This document shows, one piece after another, positions 60,488-64,000 of a stretch of DNA of 64,000 nt (positions are counted from its first letter, which is position 1; each line of letters begins with the position of its first letter). The notes below the pieces were generated by a model. That model ran no database searches, was not told where the DNA came from, and saw only the letters and a list, made by a program, of their open reading frames with translations. The translations under genes were made by a program, and so were the position numbers. The DNA comes from Cordia subcordata (lineage: Eukaryota; Streptophyta; Magnoliopsida; Boraginales; Cordiaceae), in NCBI GenBank assembly GCA_028554755.1, contig JAPTOF010000008.1, positions 10,124,001 through 10,188,000 of the forward strand, written 5' to 3'.

Positions 60488-61416
60488 GTGTATAATAGTC
60501 CATTAATCATTTTTTTTCTCTCTTACAATTTTAAATGCCATTTGTCACTATTTGATTCATCAAATCATATCGACATGAAATATCTTAACTATATTTATTA
60601 TTATATGTTTAAATTTTTGTGTCTTTATACCTATGCAAAACTCAATAAATGAATTTGATTTCATCAACACTTTAAAGTACAAATTTTGATATTATTAATC
60701 TAACGTACAATTTCCAATGTTATCAATTTAAAGTACAATTTTTATTATTAATGTTATTAATATTTTGACCATATTTATATTACATATATAATTTTAAAAA
60801 TATTTCATAAATTAATTAAATATAATTTTTAATATCATTAACTATATAAAACTTGATAATATCAAGTTAACATTAAAATCCAAGAACCGTATGGGTCAAC
60901 ACTTGTATATGTGTGTGTATTGTACTGACAATAATTTAGAAAGACAAATGTCAAACTTTTCCTTCATCTGGTTGCAGCATAAACAAGTTTAAACTAAGCC
61001 CTTTAGTCATCACTTCATCTAAAAGCTTAAGATTGTAGAGAAGATATTATTATAAATATTTATTCTATTAACAGGTTCTCTCACATGCAGCTTGACTTGC
61101 ATTTAAAAGCTTGCACGTGAACAAATTTAATAGCTTAAACTTGTAGTGCGAATATTATTGTATATATTTATTGTATTAACACGTCTTTTTATACGCAGTG
61201 TGAGGATTTATCTATTTGACATTTATCTATATTTTTTCTTTTATTTGAGAATTTCTTGAATACCAACTAAGATCTTGAATACTAACCAATTACATAATAT
61301 CCCCAGTTATTTTTATTTCTTTTTTGAAATTTGAAAATAGTAACCTATTCGATAAAATGTTATTAGAAACTTACACGTAGACAATTTTAATATTTTAAAC
61401 GGGTGACATTGAGTTT
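60488..61416. other. Intergenic with a dispersed-repeat remnant
   Basis: 61010-61210 resembles 4334-4550 (tagagaagatattattataa, 'cttgcacgtgaacaa', 'tgtattaacacg'). No gene. Confidence 0.5.
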
Positions 61417-61709
61417 TGTTGGGGAAAAACATGCAAAACGAAGAATACGAGAAGAAAACGGACACGAGAGAATTACGTGGTTCGCCCTTAAAGCCAACGT
61501 CCACGGGCAGCAAAGAGCAACTTATTACTGATTAGCAAATATTACAAGGCTCACACTTTAGTTTCTCTCATACCACACCCCCATGGGATGTGACCCTAAG
61601 GCACCTAATACAATATTCTAGCCCCTATTTATAGTACACAAGTATCCTAATCAGTATTCTACAAGGAAAAAAACAAATATTAATTATGTAATACGGGCCA
61701 CATTCAACA
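61417..61709 (-). repeat. 3' LTR of a Ty1/copia element
   Basis: A 293-bp block with TGTTG...CAACA ends, positioned directly after the polypurine tract on the minus strand. It contains 'gtggttcgcccttaaagcc' and 'ctatttatagt'. The partner LTR lies beyond the right edge, so age and target duplication cannot be read. Confidence 0.85.
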
Positions 61710-61724
61710 AATCTCCACCTTAGC
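61710..61724 (-). other. Polypurine tract of the copia element
   Basis: The minus strand reads CTAAGGTGGAGATT immediately before the LTR start TGTTGAATG, the usual plus-strand primer site of plant copia elements. Confidence 0.8.
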
Positions 61725-61780
61725 ACGTATTCGCTCCAATCAACACACCATCGTCCCTGCTACCAACTGCCCCTAAGGGT

Positions 61781-64000
61781 TTAATGCTCCACACCCCAAA
61801 TAGCAACCAAATCCAAGCAATGCTTGAACTCGTTGACTAGAACCACCTTATTCATCATATCTGCTGGATTCTCATGAGTAGAAATCTTCTGCATCATTAT
61901 GATTTTTTGTGACACAACATCTCTGATAAAGTGATATCTAACGTCAATGTGTTTAGTCCTCTCATAATACATCTGATTCTTTGTCAAATGGATTACACTC
62001 TGACTATCACAAAAGACTGTATTTGTATCTTACTGCAGTATAAGATCACGAATCAAGCCTTGTAACCACATGGCCTCCTTTACAGCTTCTGTATTTGCCA
62101 TGTACTCTACCTCAGTAGTCGATAATGCCACAGTAGACTGTAATGTCGCTTTCCAACTAATAGCACACCCAGAGAGTAAAAACAGATAGCCCGTCAGAAA
62201 TCTTCTCTTATCAAGATCACCCGCAAAGTCTGAATCACAATAACCCACCAACCTCGTGCAATCTCTAGTCATCTTGCTAAATAGCAAACCTATATTTGCA
62301 GTGCCACGCAAATATCTCATTATCCATTTCACCGCTTCCTAGTATACTTTCTCAGGTGATGCCATATAACGCAAATATCTCATTATCAATTTCATCGCTT
62401 CCTCGTATACTTTCTCAGGTGATGCCATATACTTGCTCACAACACTAACTGCATATGAAATGTTAGGATGAGTGCACACTATAGCATACATCAAGCTACC
62501 AACAGTACTCGAGTATGGAACACGAGATATATGCTTCACCTCCTCCTCGGTTTTAGGTGACAAATCTGTAGATAACTTGAAATGAGTAGCAAGAGGCGGC
62601 ATACTCACAGGCTTAGCTTTATGCATCCCAAAATGCTCCAGTACCTTATCAATATAACTCTGTTGAGACATAAATAGCTTCTTAACGTTTTTATCCTTGC
62701 GAATCTCCATGCCAATAATCTTTTTTGCTGCTCCAAGATCCTTCATCTTAAACTCATTACCCAACTGCTTTTTTAGTTCGTCGATGGCAGACATGCTTTT
62801 AGCAGTGATAAATATATCATCGACATACAACAATAAGTACACAAACGAACCATCTGGAAGCACACACAACTGTCATAGGCTCTCCTAGTGTATCCAGCGC
62901 CTACCATGAATGTGTCAAATCTCTTGTACCATTGCTGAGGCGACTGCTTCAACCCATATAAGGACTTCTTCAATTTGCAAACATGGTTCTCCTTACCAGG
63001 AACTGCGTACCCCTCTGGTTGACTTATGTAAATTTGCTCTTCAAGATTACCATGCAAAAACACCGTTTTCACATCTAGCTGCTCAAGCTCTAAGTTATGA
63101 AAAGCAACCAAGGTAAGGAAAACCCTGATGGAAGTATGCTTCACAACTGGAGAGAACACTTCATTGAAGTCAACACCCTCCCTTTGTGTATAACCTTTTG
63201 CCACCAATCGCACCTTGTATTGAGGACCTTCAACCCCTGGAGTATCTTCCTTTTTCTTGTAGACCTATTTGCAACCAATAACTCACTGTCCCTGAGGTAA
63301 TTCAACAAGTTCCCATGTTTGATTCTTCTGAAGAGACTCAATCTCCTCACTTATAGCATCTACCCACTGAGCAGAATCTTTCCCAGGTATGACCTCTTCG
63401 TATGAATTTGGCTTATGTCCTTTAATTGTTTCGTCAACAGTCAAAGCATAAGCAACAAGATCAATGTATCCATACCTTTGAGGCTCCCTAATCTGTCTCT
63501 TTTCTCATAGCAATGCTGTACTTCTGTTTTCTAGGCATATTTTGATTATGTACCTCAGTTGGTTGAGTCAGCTGAATTGGACTACTACTACTGCTAGATG
63601 GAACATTTGGAACTTCAGCAAATATCTCCACATACTCTTTGATACCATGGTCTAAACTAGCTACCGCTTTTTCCTTTTCTTGGTCTAATGAAGCAGACTC
63701 ATTGAATATGACGTCCCTGCTGATGAGGAAACCTGGAGACTTTGGATCTGTGCACCACAACCTGTAACATTTTCTCTTTGACGCATAGCCTAGGAATATG
63801 CATTTCTTTGCCCTCGGCTCTAACTTGCCATCCTTCACGTAAGCGTATGTAGGGTAACCGAAGACCCTCAATCGAGATTAGTCAGTAGGCTTACCAGACC
63901 ATAGCTCAAAAGGAGTTTTCAATTCAATAGCTTTAGATGGAGACCTATTCACTAAGTAGCATGCTATATTAACGGCTTCAGCCCAAAAATCTTGACTCAA
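61781..64000 (-). pseudogene. Ty1/copia pol (integrase end, RT, RNase H), broken and cut by the window edge
   Basis: On the minus strand from 64000: integrase tail (ELWSGKPTD), the SH3-like domain (LRVFGYPTYAYVKDGKLEPR), reverse transcriptase (RLVAKGYTQREGVDFNEVFS, QLDVKTVFLHGNLEEQIYIS, LYVDDIF), then RNase H (YCDSDFAGD, VALSTTEVEYMA) and the end HENPADMMNKV. Damage: TAA at 63878-63880 where Tyr is expected, a frame change near 63500, stops at ~63288 and ~63270 (the second where Trp is expected), a frame change near 62865 and a 63-bp in-frame duplication with TAG at ~62340. The gag/protease end and 5' LTR are outside. Confidence 0.92.
62317..62442. repeat. 63-bp in-frame tandem duplication in copia pol
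   Basis: Two 63-bp units begin 'atctcattatc.atttca.cgc' on the plus strand. They repeat 21 codons (YMASPEKVY.EA..IMRYLR) between RT and RNase H. One copy has a TAG. Confidence 0.9.

Overview
This is nuclear DNA from a flowering plant, most likely a eudicot. The evidence is GT-AG introns, very AT-rich intergenic DNA, plant-specific genes (an L-type lectin membrane protein, a laccase, a fructokinase-like plastid protein), plant transposon families, and a nuclear copy of plastid DNA. I cannot name the species. The window holds five apparently intact protein-coding genes separated by long tracts of mobile-element debris.

Genes, left to right: (1) 361-1467 (+), a lectin-domain membrane protein without a kinase domain; (2) 11175-11786 (+), a SOUL heme-binding protein; (3) 19641-21852 (+), two exons, a fructokinase-like protein that closely resembles FLN1/PAP6 of the plastid RNA polymerase complex; (4) 29312-25970 (-), eight exons, an O-fucosyltransferase-family membrane protein of 652 aa; (5) 47016-43356 (-), six exons, a secreted laccase of 567 aa with all four copper-binding motifs. 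I derived the splice models from GT/AG sites and codon phase, and every joint closes in frame. The genes have unrelated functions and do not form a cluster.

Mobile DNA makes up most of the rest. The most striking item is a 6.76-kb Mutator-like element (12265-19028). It has ~115-bp terminal inverted repeats and a 10-bp target duplication. It carries a decayed mudrA-type transposase gene (-) facing a decayed multi-exon gene for a plant mobile domain (PMD) protein (+). Other elements include a SINE with a perfect 12-bp target duplication inside an older LINE fragment, two copies of one ~480-bp Tourist-like MITE, other MITEs and foldback elements (one in a laccase intron), a Stowaway-like element, a decayed LINE, a CACTA-type terminus with palindromic subterminal repeats, and a Ty1/copia element that runs off the right edge. 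A plastid-DNA patch at ~53.4-54.3 kb joins parts of clpP and atpE.

Several tandem arrays stand out. One at 23.2-23.6 kb is GC-rich and repeats ACGCGT and CACGTGT motifs at ~27-30-bp spacing. Others carry MITE insertions, so the intact neighbouring units show the empty site. I see no CRISPR array, no tRNA or rRNA gene, and no bacterial-type operon. The best candidate for something under-described is the MULE with a PMD passenger gene.
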